A program made the translations under genes and the position numbers. From Anodontia alba (Eukaryota; Mollusca; Bivalvia; Lucinida; Lucinidae), in assembly GCA_964016985.1 (NCBI GenBank), contig OZ024828.1, positions 76,591,869 through 76,655,868 on the forward strand: a DNA stretch of 64,000 bases, written 5' to 3'. Of the stretch, positions 1-10,039 are shown in pieces. The notes beneath the pieces were generated by a model that was not told the DNA's origin, ran no database searches, and worked only from the letters and a program-made list of their open reading frames with translations. Position 1 is the stretch's first letter. Each line of letters begins with the position of its first letter.

Positions 1-21
1 TAAACTGAGCCGCCACGACAG

Positions 22-215
22 CAAACGTACATTCGGACATGTGCGCCCAGCGAAGATTCAGATCAGACTGCGCATTCGCGCAGTCTGATCAGAATCTTCG
101 CTTGGCGCATTTTGGATAAGCAAGTATGCAAAGTTTCCCCATGCATATAATGAGGACAGTGATCAGACTGCGCGGATGTGCAGGCTGATATGAGTCTTCG
201 TTGGGCGCCATTTCA
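22..215. repeat. Family A foldback repeat, copy 1
   Basis: Reference form: two hairpins of the type GATCAGACTGCGCATTCGCG joined by a spacer, outer arms ACATGTGCGCCCAGCGAAGA and GGGCGCA. Copies with better ends carry inverted AAACGTACCTTC. The most frequent short repeat in the window. Confidence 0.7.
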
Positions 216-660
216 AAAGAAACATTTTCTACTGTTGTGGCAATAGTATTGGGTGGCAATACTACTTGTGGCTGACATTGTTTCTTGAGCATATGCGGAT
301 GGCGGAGGCCTAAATCGACATGCGCATTCGCTCTCACCTAACAGAATTGTCGAATACTGTATAAAGTATAAGCGAAGGGAAGAACTTGGTGAAACTGTGA
401 GGATGAATCTGAATCCGTGCACCTTGTTTATATTTGAAGACATTTTCGTTCGATGATGCCTAACTATAAAATGGCCATGCAAAATGTTGCATTTCATTGG
501 GCTGTTCTGTGCGCTACATCTAAAATATTGTTTCCAATTGCTGATGTCAATTTTAAAATTTTATTCTAGATTTATGGTTAACAGCTTTTCAGACTAGCAG
601 TCTTTTAAATGTGATTTGCAGACGCGCAAATTTTACTCCAGCTATTGCACTTAAATTAAA

Positions 661-1045
661 TGGGCCGCGACAAGCGAAAAAGTGCCATCAAGCATGCGCA
701 AAATGTGCAGATCATCATGCGCATGCGTAACGTATCATTCGTACATTATGTACTATCCAATGATTCTGCTGGCGGACAGAGAAGGCCTTGATCAGACTGC
801 GCGAATGCGCAGGCTAATCTGGGCTTTCGCTGTCGCATGTGCCCGAAGACACATTTTCGCATGGTACGATTCAAACGAGCCATAACACGAGAAAATAGAC
901 CATATCGCATATGCCGACAACGAAATCCCATATCCGTCTGATCAGGGATTGGATACTGCATACTTTATTGAAGAGAGAACCTGTTCAGCAGACTGAACTG
1001 TGCGGCTGGCACAGGATGATCTGAGTCTTCACTGGGCGGACATGT
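661..1045. repeat. Family A repeat, variant copies
   Basis: GGGCCGCGACAAGCGAAAAA to CACATTTTCGCATGG, with inner TGATCAGACTGCGCGAATGC and a second degraded hairpin to 1045. Confidence 0.6.
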
Positions 1046-1203
1046 CATTTGGGTCATTTTCTTATATTATGCTCTAACTAAGAAACGTTATTAAAACAAA
1101 TGAGTAGCGCATTTACCCACTGAAGATAATGACCGATATACATTTATTTCAATTAGAAACAAATATATGACCAGCTGAGAAATTCGTGGAGTTTTCGCTC
1201 ATG

Positions 1204-1450
1204 TTAAGGGAAATGGATACACATAAGGGCGACTACTCTGTCAAAATAGTTTTTGCGCCCTTCTGAAAAGGAGCCTACTCTAACAGGAAAGAATTTGCTC
1301 CCGAAGGAGGGCAGCAAATTCTTTCCTTTTAGAATAGACCCCTTCTTCAGAAGGGACTTGATGGGAAGGAACACAAACAGAAAGTCACAAAAGTTGTCTC
1401 CCATTTTTAAAAATGGCGGAAACTTTACCAAGTGTATCAAGTCCCTTTAA
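1204..1450. repeat. Family F foldback, TTAA-bounded
   Basis: 247 bp from TTAAGGGAAATGGATACACA to the inverted TGTATCAAGTCCCTTTAA. The centre is a long hairpin with GGAAAGAATTTGCTCC arms. TTAA at both outer edges fits a TTAA target (Kolobok- or piggyBac-type), which is inference. Confidence 0.7.
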
Positions 1451-1515
1451 AATCAGTTCCCTTCACTGTTCAGACACTACATGAACATCAGTGAATCCAA
1501 AATCATGAGTCACTG

Positions 1516-1660
1516 GCCTAGTAAAGTACGGATGCGCAGAATGATCTGGGTATACGCATATGCTCGAAGATACCTTTTCGTTTTGACGAAGCCCTTTAAG
1601 CATGATGGCAAAATAAACAACAAAAGAGAGAGAGAGAGAGAGAGAGGGGGGGGGAGGACA
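1516..1660. repeat. Family A fragment and (GA)n tract
   Basis: Family A arm GGATGCGCAGAATGATCTGG at 1530, then (GA)n followed by a G run at 1624-1655. Confidence 0.55.
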
Positions 1661-1830
1661 AAATGTATACACTGCACTGACAAAAGCAATCATAGCGTAT
1701 GCCCTGGCTAGAAAGCTGAATTAACAACAGCAATTTTAACATGTTTAACCCTTTAATGTCAGGGAATAGTCAGTCATGAAAAAATAAAAGTCATTTTCGG
1801 TTTGAAAGATTGTTATGTGCTATACGAGTA

Positions 1831-2083
1831 TATATCGAGGGTTGAGCGCAAGACTATAGTAACTCAAACTTATTTTTGAAACCCTTGTTTAGGGGCAATT
1901 TGGACCCCTTTGTAAACAATGCAAATTTAGGTGCCATTTCTTATACGAGCAATGGCACCTAAATTTTCATTGTTTACAGAAAGAAATGTTGTAATCTTCA
2001 TAACACCTTCATGGTGAGGAGATTAGGTTTGGGGAAAAACAACCATCTGACTTACGCCAGTCTTGCGCTCAACCCTCGATATA
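1831..2083. repeat. Family J MITE, copy 1
   Basis: 253 bp with inverted ends ATCGAGGGTTGAGCGCAAG. Internal inverted pair AATTTAGGTGCCATT. Nearly identical to 3604-3849. Confidence 0.75.
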
Positions 2084-2103
2084 TTGTAAAAATGATCCAT
2101 GCC

Positions 2104-2312
2104 ATGAGCAAAAGGCTTTTCCGTTTATGCGAACGAAAGCCCAGAGCAGCCTTTGCAGGCCGATCAAAACCTTCGGTGTCGTCTGTCGATACCTTCTATA
2201 GTATCCAATAATTCAAGAAACGGTCCGTGAAGGCCCTGATAAGACTGCGTGGATGTGCAATTTCATTTGGGCCTTCGCTGTTCGCATATGTGATAGAGAT
2301 CCTTTTCTCAAG
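2104..2312. repeat. Family A repeat, diverged
   Basis: Arms CTTTTCCGTTTATGCG and CTTCGCTGTTCGCATATG with inner CCTGATAAGACTGCGTGG. Confidence 0.5.
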
Positions 2313-3045
2313 ACACTGCTAAATATTATTTTCCCCGCAGTTGGCCCCCATTGAGTTGGTTTCCTCCAATGGAACATCTTTAACTCAATAAATGGGCGTT
2401 ATATAATGAAGAAAGACTCAACTGGCCTGCAGCACATCTTAACGACATAAAACGTTTCTATGAACTCAGTAAACAATTACCAATAATATCCTCTTCAGGT
2501 TCAGAATTTGATTCGACTATTTGATTCAGAATATTAATGCTTGACTATTCACAAGTGTGTATAAACGGTCTTTGATATAATACGAATCTTCCCGTATTGT
2601 TTTATGAGAATTTATTAGTGATTGAAGGGATTTTTTTTTTTTATCTGTGATTTCATTTGTCTGAAAGCCTGTATGTACTTCAGGTAAGTAATTGTCTGTT
2701 GAATTAAATAAGTTTATCAAATTATTATCTACAAAATACTTTTTTTTTCTAATTTGATGACAGACAACAGAATATGTTTTAGAATTCATAGTCAAGTTAT
2801 ATATAATTCAAATTATATGCTGATATTTTGTGAACAAAATTGAGAGCGTTTCCGTTTTCTTATTCTGAGTCATTAAATTAAATCTTTATCTCGTAATTAC
2901 TGTTTTGATACAAATATTGTTAAATATAAATTGTTTTTATTGCATTTTTAAATGAATAAAATATGTATCGACATTCCACGTGCAAATACAAACAAAAGTT
3001 ATTTTTAACTAAAAATTGAATGATGACAATTGATATGGCTCTCAG
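2313..3045. other. AT-rich stretch, no gene or clear repeat
   Basis: A minus-strand ORF (2526-2795) is lysine/asparagine-rich with poly-T-derived lysines and looks fortuitous. No splice-bounded similarity seen. Confidence 0.5.
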
Positions 3046-3217
3046 TTTACACTTAGCACTCTGGGTAAAGTTTTCAGCAGACGACATTTTCATATATTTT
3101 TTTCTTACTTTTCCTAGAAAACAGGACTTGACATTTCATACAAATTGTCTCCTTTTCTAAGAAAAATATCATCAATTTGTCCTCTGCTGAATTAGCCCAG
3201 AGAATGATAACGGTTAA
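3046..3217. repeat. Family E foldback, copy 1
   Basis: Arms ACTTAGCACTCTGGG with GCAGACGAC, and the inverted GTCCTCTGCTGAATTAGCCC ending GGTTAA. The centre pairs TTGACATTTCATACAAATTG. Reference family: about 200 bp, TTAA-bounded. Confidence 0.7.
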
Positions 3218-3364
3218 TCTACATAAAGCTTTTTGCAATTAATTTCTGACTTTTTGCGAAAGATTGATCATCGCTGCAATGCAGTTATTCATTTAATATA
3301 ATTAATGTATTCCCGAGAATTAAACTAGTTCGAACTAAAGTTGTTTTATCCAGGTGCATAGAGT

Positions 3365-3508
3365 TTAACGCTTAGCACTCTCATTAAAAGAATCAGTAGA
3401 CAACATATTGAAATATTTTTCTTATTTTACCCACAAAATAGGATTTGACATATAATGGAGACAATTTGCAGGCAATGTCAAATCCTATTTTCTGACCAAA
3501 AAAAAAAA

Positions 3509-3543
<35 letters not shown>

Positions 3544-3600
3544 AAAAAAAAACACCAATTTGTCGTCTAGTGAATTGGCCCAGAGAATGGTACAGGTTAA
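3365..3600. repeat. Family E foldback, copy 2, with (AAAT)n
   Basis: TTAA at both outer edges (3365-3368, 3597-3600), arms as in copy 1, and an (AAAT)n tract at about 3497-3552 expanding the right arm. Confidence 0.75.
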
Positions 3601-3603
3601 CAG

Positions 3604-3849
3604 ATCGAGGGTTGAGCGCAAGACTATAGTAACTCAAACATATTTTTGAAACCCTTGTTTAGGGGCAACTTGGACCCCTTTGTAAACAATGCAAATTTAG
3701 GTGCCATTGCTCATACGAGCAATGGCACCTAAATTTTCATTGTTTACAGAAAGAAATGTTGTACTCTTCATAATGCCTTCATGGTGAGGAGATTAGGTTT
3801 GGGGAAAAACAACCATCTGACTTACGCCAGTCTTGCGGTCAACCCTCGA
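3604..3849. repeat. Family J MITE, copy 2
   Basis: Same orientation and almost the same sequence as 1831-2083, 1.77 kb downstream. It abuts family E copy 2. Confidence 0.75.
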
Positions 3850-3965
3850 GATACTGTTAGCATGGCATCAAAGCCTTTGAGTGGTAATGACGTAAATAGC
3901 AGCCACCAAATAAATGGTGTTTTTGTTACCGTGTTGAAGCTAAGCATTCCAGACATGCTTGGCTT

Positions 3966-4026
3966 GAGCGCACAGTATAGACCCAGATAAGACGCGGCGT
4001 CTGATCAGGGGCTACACCATTTGCCA
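3966..4026. repeat. Family B hairpin, diverged
   Basis: CACAGTATAGACCCAGATAA with the inverted GGGGCTACACCATTTGC. Confidence 0.5.
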
Positions 4027-4333
4027 CTCGTCCACCACGTTCTAGATATTTAAATAGCGGGTAATAAAATGAATTGTTCAAATATTAAAATAACTATGGT
4101 AAGGATTGAATGTGTTAAAATGTTTAGGGTAAATAAGGTATTTATTTTCTTTACTTCTTTTTTATTTTTTACGCTGTTTGCATTTGATACAGAAATTTCT
4201 ACAAAACATGGTATTAATAAAAACTAACCAAACAACTTTTCTACCTGAAAAGGCCTGTCCAAAGAGTTCAGGTAAAAGAGTTTATTTGGCATAAATAAGT
4301 TGTTAAACTATCTCTTTTACATTTGGAGCCTGC

Positions 4334-4468
4334 TTCGATCCAACGTTGATTTAACGTCTTGACGTTGAATCGACGTTGTTCAAACGTAATATCTACACGA
4401 CGTTGAAACAACGACGTTTTAACGTTGGTTCAATATCGGCGTTGAATCGACGTTGTTTCAACGTTGTG
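4334..4468. repeat. ACGTTG palindromic minisatellite
   Basis: About a dozen occurrences of AACGT/ACGTTG in either direction spaced 9-20 bp, e.g. CGTTGAATCGACGTTG, ending CAACGTTGTGTGTCTTCCTG. The end resembles the palindrome at 30651. Confidence 0.65.
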
Positions 4469-4550
4469 TGTCTTCCTGAAACTACTGCCATGATTTATTT
4501 TACTTTATATACAATATTTCGAATGGATTGCAGATCATGATTAAATTGTG

Positions 4551-4866
4551 CATCACGAAAATATGCCTATATAATGTTGACCCCCTTAAACCCCACTTTT
4601 ATATAGTAAAACTGGGGTTTACAGGGGTGCACATTATTTTTATTTCTGCTCAAAAACATAGATTGTGGGTACTCGTTAGAACCGCCTCTGCGAGGCGGTT
4701 CTAACGAGTACCCACAATCTATGTCCTCTGCAAGGCGGTTCTAACGAGTACCCACAATCTATGTTTCGAGCAGAAATAGGAAAAATATCAGAATTTTAAA
4801 CTGAAAATTTTCTTTTTTTTGGTGGTAAAATTTTCAGTATATTTGAATAGGCTTGTTTTCGTAATG
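4551..4866. repeat. Family C foldback MITE, copy 1
   Basis: CATCACGAAAATATGCC to the inverted GGCTTGTTTTCGTAATG. The core is a GAACCGCCTCTGCGAGGCGG hairpin with arms AACATAGATTGTGGGTACTC; one arm is partly duplicated (extra CCACAATCTATG). Inner pair AAACCCCACTTTTATATAGT. Confidence 0.8.
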
Positions 4867-5569
4867 GCGAATGTACATATTGCTTTTGATATTTTGTTTT
4901 CATAAAATGGGAGACTGTTGGTTTTGTAAAGCAGACGACACATTTCATAGTACCCGACTTTCCTTTTAGTTAGTGAAAGGAAAACTCTTACAACTATTGG
5001 ATTGTTTTTGTCTCTAAAGTGCCACGAAAACAATCCTGTTATAATCTTAATGTGGCATAAAAATCCAATACAAATCATTGAACAAACACGTCTTAACAGG
5101 AGAATTCCCAGCTGACTTTTCTGTTTGATCTTGGTGACATTAGACACACCTGAATCATTTAAAAACCACAGGAAATCCGACTGTATCTCGATAGAGCACT
5201 GAAGATTTCGAACGATCTTTGAATCAGTGCATTTAGATCAGTGCACTTGTTCTTGTACATTGCTTAGTCTAAACTAAAAAATAGGTAACAGCATAACTAA
5301 TTTTGTATATGTATTTTAAATAATAATGATAGTTTTTAAGGGTTTTAAATGCATGTGAGGTATATGTTTGCCACTTGTAATTATTGTTATAAGTTCTAGT
5401 TAGGGAACCCCTAAACATATTGAATAATTATATATACGTGTAGATGGATCTGTTACAGGATTAAGGGCGAGTGTAAGATATCTATATCAAAGCACTGACT
5501 GCACTGGTGGGTCAATTGTCTCTGAGTGTAGGCTGGAAAAATGGTCCTGAACGGGACTTAAAATTGTTT
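4867..5569. other. No gene or clear repeat seen
   Basis: AT-rich sequence. A minus-strand ORF at 4788-5147 begins inside the family C copy and has no recognisable domain. Confidence 0.4.
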
Positions 5570-5571
5570 TA

Positions 5572-5875
5572 CAGTCGACTCTCGTTATCTCTTTGAGATA
5601 CTTCGAGATTTCAGTACCTCGACAAATCAGATTTGCAGAATTGAGGAAATAATGAATCGAACAGCCACATTTCATAAACGAATATGTAATTGGACTACTA
5701 AAGTTAGAGATATTGAAAATATTGTGGAAAAGAGGAGAAATTGCTCCTTACTCCTCTTTTCCAAATTTTTTTGCTAACTGTTGTTAGATTCCCATATTAA
5801 AACAGGGACCCGATTTTCACTTCGAGATAAGCGGTTATTCGAGATAAGCGAAGTCGAGATAACGAGAGTCGACTG
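5572..5875. repeat. Family D pogo/Tigger-like MITE, copy 1
   Basis: 304 bp, CAGTCGACTCTCGTTATCTC inverted at the other end, flanked by TA on both sides. The centre is a hairpin of GAGGAGAAATTGCTCC type. TA duplication plus CAGT ends resemble pogo/Tigger non-autonomous elements. Confidence 0.8.
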
Positions 5876-5902
5876 TATTTAACATTAAGTTCTTGTTATC
5901 TG

Positions 5903-5972
5903 AGCAAACAGTGCAGACCCTGATCAGACGCCGCGTTCTGCAGCGTCTGATCTGGGTCTACACTGTTTGTCA
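5903..5972. repeat. Family B hairpin (reference copy)
   Basis: AAACAGTGCAGACCCTGATC then CAGACGCCGCGTTCTGCAGC and the inverted GGTCTACACTGTTTG: a ~68-bp near-perfect hairpin. Other copies: 8557, 14109, 17454, 19392, 27786, 32437, 34123, 44992, 58311, 60213. Confidence 0.75.
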
Positions 5973-6415
5973 ATGTCCCAGTCCAGTTTTTACAGATAAC
6001 CCTCCTTACACGGTACTCTGATGTAAAAGCGACAAGAATAGCGCGGCTATAAAAAGCCGTTACCTGGATCTCGTACAAACTCGCGGTTTGATTTCATTGG
6101 ACAATGATAATCACGTGGACAACAACAAAATTTTGGTGTATGTATACTTTGGCTTGATTGTAAACAATCTATCCAAAAACCAGCTTTATGCCCGGTAATA
6201 TCTTATTGTTGATTGTTCCGAGGTTGCAGTTCCTCTTCCTCCATTGTCTTTTTTTTTTTTTTTTTTTCGTTTGTATGCTCTCAGCTGTTTAGTGTTGTCG
6301 TCTCATGTAATTAAACTATTATCTGGTACTATGTATAGGCCATATTCCGTAATGGTGGTCTGTTCTGTGCATCACTATATTTAATGTTTACATTTCAGTC
6401 GACGCAGAGAGATAC

Positions 6416-6608
6416 TATTATGAAAACACGCCTCTTCAAATAAATTGAAAATTTTATAACTATAAAAAGGAAAAAAAATATCAGATTAAAAATTCTGATA
6501 TTATTCACATTTCTGCTCAAAACATAGAATCCCCCTGTAAACCCCAGTTTTAATATATAAGAGTGGGGTTTAAGGGGGTCAAAATTATGCAGGTATGGTT
6601 TCGTGATG
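6416..6608. repeat. Family C MITE, copy 2, lacking the central hairpin
   Basis: ATGAAAACACGCCTCTTCAA to GGTATGGTTTCGTGATG; keeps CTGCTCAAAACATAGA and the AAACCCC pair but the GAACCGCC core is gone. Confidence 0.7.
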
Positions 6609-6683
6609 CTTCAGCAATGTCATTATCCACAGGAGATGACTTGCATATAAGCATTGTGCTTACCGTCTAGTCCTGTATCAATC

Positions 6684-6710
6684 TTATGTATGTATGTATG
6701 TATGTATGTA

Positions 6711-6760
<50 letters not shown>
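6684..6760. repeat. (TATG)n/(TG)n simple repeat
   Basis: TATG units followed by TG dinucleotides. Confidence 0.9.
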
Positions 6761-6761
<1 letters not shown>

Positions 6762-6799
6762 TACTGAATAAATAATGTTTAAACCAATGACATTATACA

Positions 6800-6905
6800 G
6801 TTAACCCTCTTAATACCGACACTCTATATAACGATAAAATTCGTTATAATGATAATTTGACTGACATGAAACTTTCGCTCAAGAGGTGACAGTTAATCAA
6901 AAATA
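6800..6905. repeat. Family D' MITE end fragment
   Basis: ACAGTTAACCCTCTTAATAC onward matches the right end of the D' element at 21155-21496 in reverse. Confidence 0.6.
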
Positions 6906-7190
6906 TGCAAGAGCGTTATATTTGATACTTCAAGAAACATATTTTGGATATCTGCTCTTAATTCAGATGCAGCTTCAAATTAGAAACATATGTTCGGTCC
7001 GCTTTAGCGGTATTATCAGTGAAACATCATCGTGAAACGCATATCGCAAACACTGAGATTAAACAAAGCAAAGGGTTCAATGGAGTTCTGAAACCAAAAC
7101 ACAAGCAAACCACAAACAGGACCACGATGGGTCCGACCACAGACATTGATAGTCAAGCGCCAACCTTATTGAGGGAAGAGCCCAGCTAGC

Positions 7191-7287
7191 ATTCTACGTA
7201 AATCTACATCGGGCCGTCATCGGCCCGTCAGCTACCCTGACGGGCCGATGACGGCCCGATATAGATTTACGTAGAATGCTGACTGGG
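7191..7287. repeat. Family G GC-rich palindrome, copy 1
   Basis: 97 bp, CCCAGCTAGCATTCTACGTA inverted at the far end, core CGGGCCGTCATCGGCCCGTC repeated in reverse around AGCTACCC. Confidence 0.85.
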
Positions 7288-7431
7288 AGGAGCAGAAACA
7301 GAAACAGAAGAGGGAGCCGTCACTTAATCTGATGACTCTCCGCCGTGCAATTAAAGAAGAAAGCAAAGCTATCAACCACAACTGGGTCAACAACCATGCA
7401 TGCAGTTTGTCGCAGATTATCCCCAGTCAGC

Positions 7432-7528
7432 ATTCTACGTAAATCTATATCGGGCCGTCATCGGCCCGTCAGGGTAGCTGACGGGCCGATGACGGCCCGA
7501 TGTAGATTTACGTAGAATGCTAGCTGGG
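7432..7528. repeat. Family G GC-rich palindrome, copy 2
   Basis: Nearly the exact reverse complement of copy 1, 144 bp away, inside the same K repeat. Confidence 0.85.
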
Positions 7529-7562
7529 TCCATTTTGTAACCTATCTTTTTGTAGCGAGTGA

Positions 7563-8029
7563 CAATCTTTTAAATTATTCCTAAAATCAGGTTAGCAGAC
7601 ATGCGGACTGGTTTCAACCGAATATTCTATCTATGTGTGCAAAATATCGGGACTTCCAAAAGAGGTAAATGACCGCCGCATGATGCTGACAGCAGCGTCG
7701 CTTTCTGATCACTAGTACAATATTCCTTCTGCATAAAATCTCATGACGCAGATCAAAGCATTTCCATCACGTTGACTATGTCATCGAGCAGAGGAAAAAG
7801 CCAGAGGGACAAAGGTTGTATGTAGAGAAGATTGCTGGACTGATCACTCTGAAGTTAAAATAAGCTAAGTAATCAATCTGCAAGGCTACCACAAAGCGAG
7901 AAAGCACCAAAGCGACTGAAAGGTATAATAGCCAGAGGCAAGCATTAATGACATCTGCAGCTGGATGAGTGCATTAAAACGGAGCCGCGCCATGCGAAAA
8001 TGGGACAGAGTTATACCATCAGAACAGAT
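7563..8029. other. No gene seen
   Basis: Unassigned sequence between repeats K and L; no domain-bearing ORF. Confidence 0.4.
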
Positions 8030-8505
<476 letters not shown>

Positions 8506-8732
8506 TCGCGAACGACGTTAACGCTTTCAACCCTGTAGACCGGTACAGATATCTATACAAACAGTTTAGAGCCGTCTCATCAGGATCTACACTGTTTGCA
8601 ATTTTATTTTGATTTTTTACTTCTTATCTGGAGGTATAGGTGCAGCTGAATACTGCCTTTATGAAAGCCTGCTTCACTAGTCTTGTCCTGGCAGTGGTTT
8701 TTCTCTAGCACCTGTAATATACTTATCAAATA

Positions 8733-9106
8733 AACGGGCCGCGTCCAGCGAAAACGTACCTTAGAACATGCGCAAAATGCGCAGATTTAGATCATCCTGC
8801 GCATGCGCAAATTATCAACCGGGTCTTTGCTCTCTAGTCATACATAATGTACTAACTCAGTGATTCTGTTAGCGGACAGAGAAGGCTCTGCTCAGACTGC
8901 GCGGATGCGCAGATTTAGGTCATCCTGCGCATGCGCAAATTATCAACCGGGTCTTTGCTCTCTAGTCATACATAATGTACTAACTCAATGATTCTGTTAG
9001 CGGATAGAGAAGGCTCTGCTCAGACTGCGCGGATGCGCAGGCTGATCTGGGCCTTTGCTGCCTGCATAGGCCCGAAGACACATTTTCGCGTGGCGCGATC
9101 CAAATA
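8733..9106. repeat. Family A repeat with an exact 128-bp tandem duplication
   Basis: GCGCAGATTTAG starts at 8779 and again at 8907; the third GCGCAG start is at 9035. The two 128-bp units (8779-8906, 8907-9034) differ at about three bases, so the duplication is recent. Confidence 0.8.
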
Positions 9107-9137
9107 TTAGTGTTTTCCAGACGTCATGTGACTAGCC

Positions 9138-9210
9138 GGGCTCCATAGCGCAGTTGGAAGCGTGTCTGACAGCCGATCTAGGGGTCGCTAGTTCGAATCC
9201 CAGCTCGCCC
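9138..9210 (+). pseudogene. tRNA-like sequence, probable SINE head
   Basis: 73 nt with A-box-like TAGCGCAGTTGG and B-box-like AGTTCGAATCC. Only four acceptor pairs (GGGC/GCCC) form, the T stem is poor and the base before the presumed anticodon is not T, so it is not a working tRNA. Confidence 0.55.
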
Positions 9211-9426
9211 ACGTAACTTTCGTGGATAATGATCATAAAATCATTTCTACGACCATTCTCCCCATCCGCTGATTCAAAAAGGGCAGTTGCCAGTTACTGG
9301 CGAAAGTATGTGCACGAGTACTGTTACCCCGTAATGATACGGTTGCATGATACAGAATCAGAGGCCTTGTTAAGGAGGAGCATTTGATGATAATTCTTGG
9401 ATACTTTCCTCCAGTATAGGGATCAA
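9211..9426 (+). repeat. SINE-like body downstream of the tRNA-like head
   Basis: The module TCCGCTGATTCAAAAAGGGC, then CAGTTACTGGCGAAAGTATG is shared with 29703-29815, where it precedes an A/C-rich tail. A head plus conserved body is SINE architecture (inference). Confidence 0.5.
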
Positions 9427-9859
9427 ACATGGTTTTTCATGCATTAACATTCGCCAGGTCCCGTGGGAGGTGTTGAAAACCGAGGCCGAAGGCCGCGGTT
9501 TTCAACACCTCCCAAGGGACCTGGCGAATGTTAATGCATTGAAAAACCATATTCGAAAGCCGCGGTTTTCAACACCTCCCAAGGGACCTGGCGAATGTTA
9601 ATGCATTGAAAAACCATGTTCGATCGCTATTATTGCATATAAAAAACGGAAAACATTTTCGACATTTCGCGTTATTTCATGCACTATTTTGTTTCGCCTT
9701 TTCATCGATGTCGCGCGAACGCAATTTCCACGGACTAAGCTCGTTCTAGAGCGGGGAAGTACACATCTCGTGACGCCAGAAAAATCTGTGGCATCGGTAC
9801 GAGCATATTAAAAGTTGCGTAGCCGTGCATTAACAGCGCGTGAATTGCCTTGTTAATAC

Positions 9860-9867
9860 ACGGCTTT
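9860..9867. repeat. Left target-site duplication ACGGCTTT
   Basis: Matches 13060-13067 exactly; present once in the empty site of family I copies (50313 copy, read on the minus strand). Confidence 0.8.
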
Positions 9868-10039
9868 GTTGAACCGTATTTCTCACGGAACGGATTCCTC
9901 GCGCCGGTGTGATAAATTCGACCGAATTTTTTACATTTGGACAAAGGTGAAGAATACGTTTTGCGGATTTAGAGTTTTTAACCCAAACGAGTTTGTCACA
10001 CATTAGAATTTCTATTGCTTGCACACCAGTAAACAAATT

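Larger units (their letters stand above)
6955..7562. repeat. Repeat K copy carrying two family G palindromes
   Basis: Contains K landmarks GTTCGGTCCGC, AACATCATCGTGAAACGC and GACCACGATGGGTCCGACC. Reads as a degraded interspersed repeat; K recurs about 20 times in both orientations. Confidence 0.6.

Noticed and set aside
4788..5147. 119-codon minus-strand ORF
   Set aside because: Its C-terminal part is family C repeat sequence shared with other copies.
9138..9210. Functional tRNA gene
   Set aside because: Broken acceptor and T stems and an unsuitable anticodon loop; better read as a SINE head.
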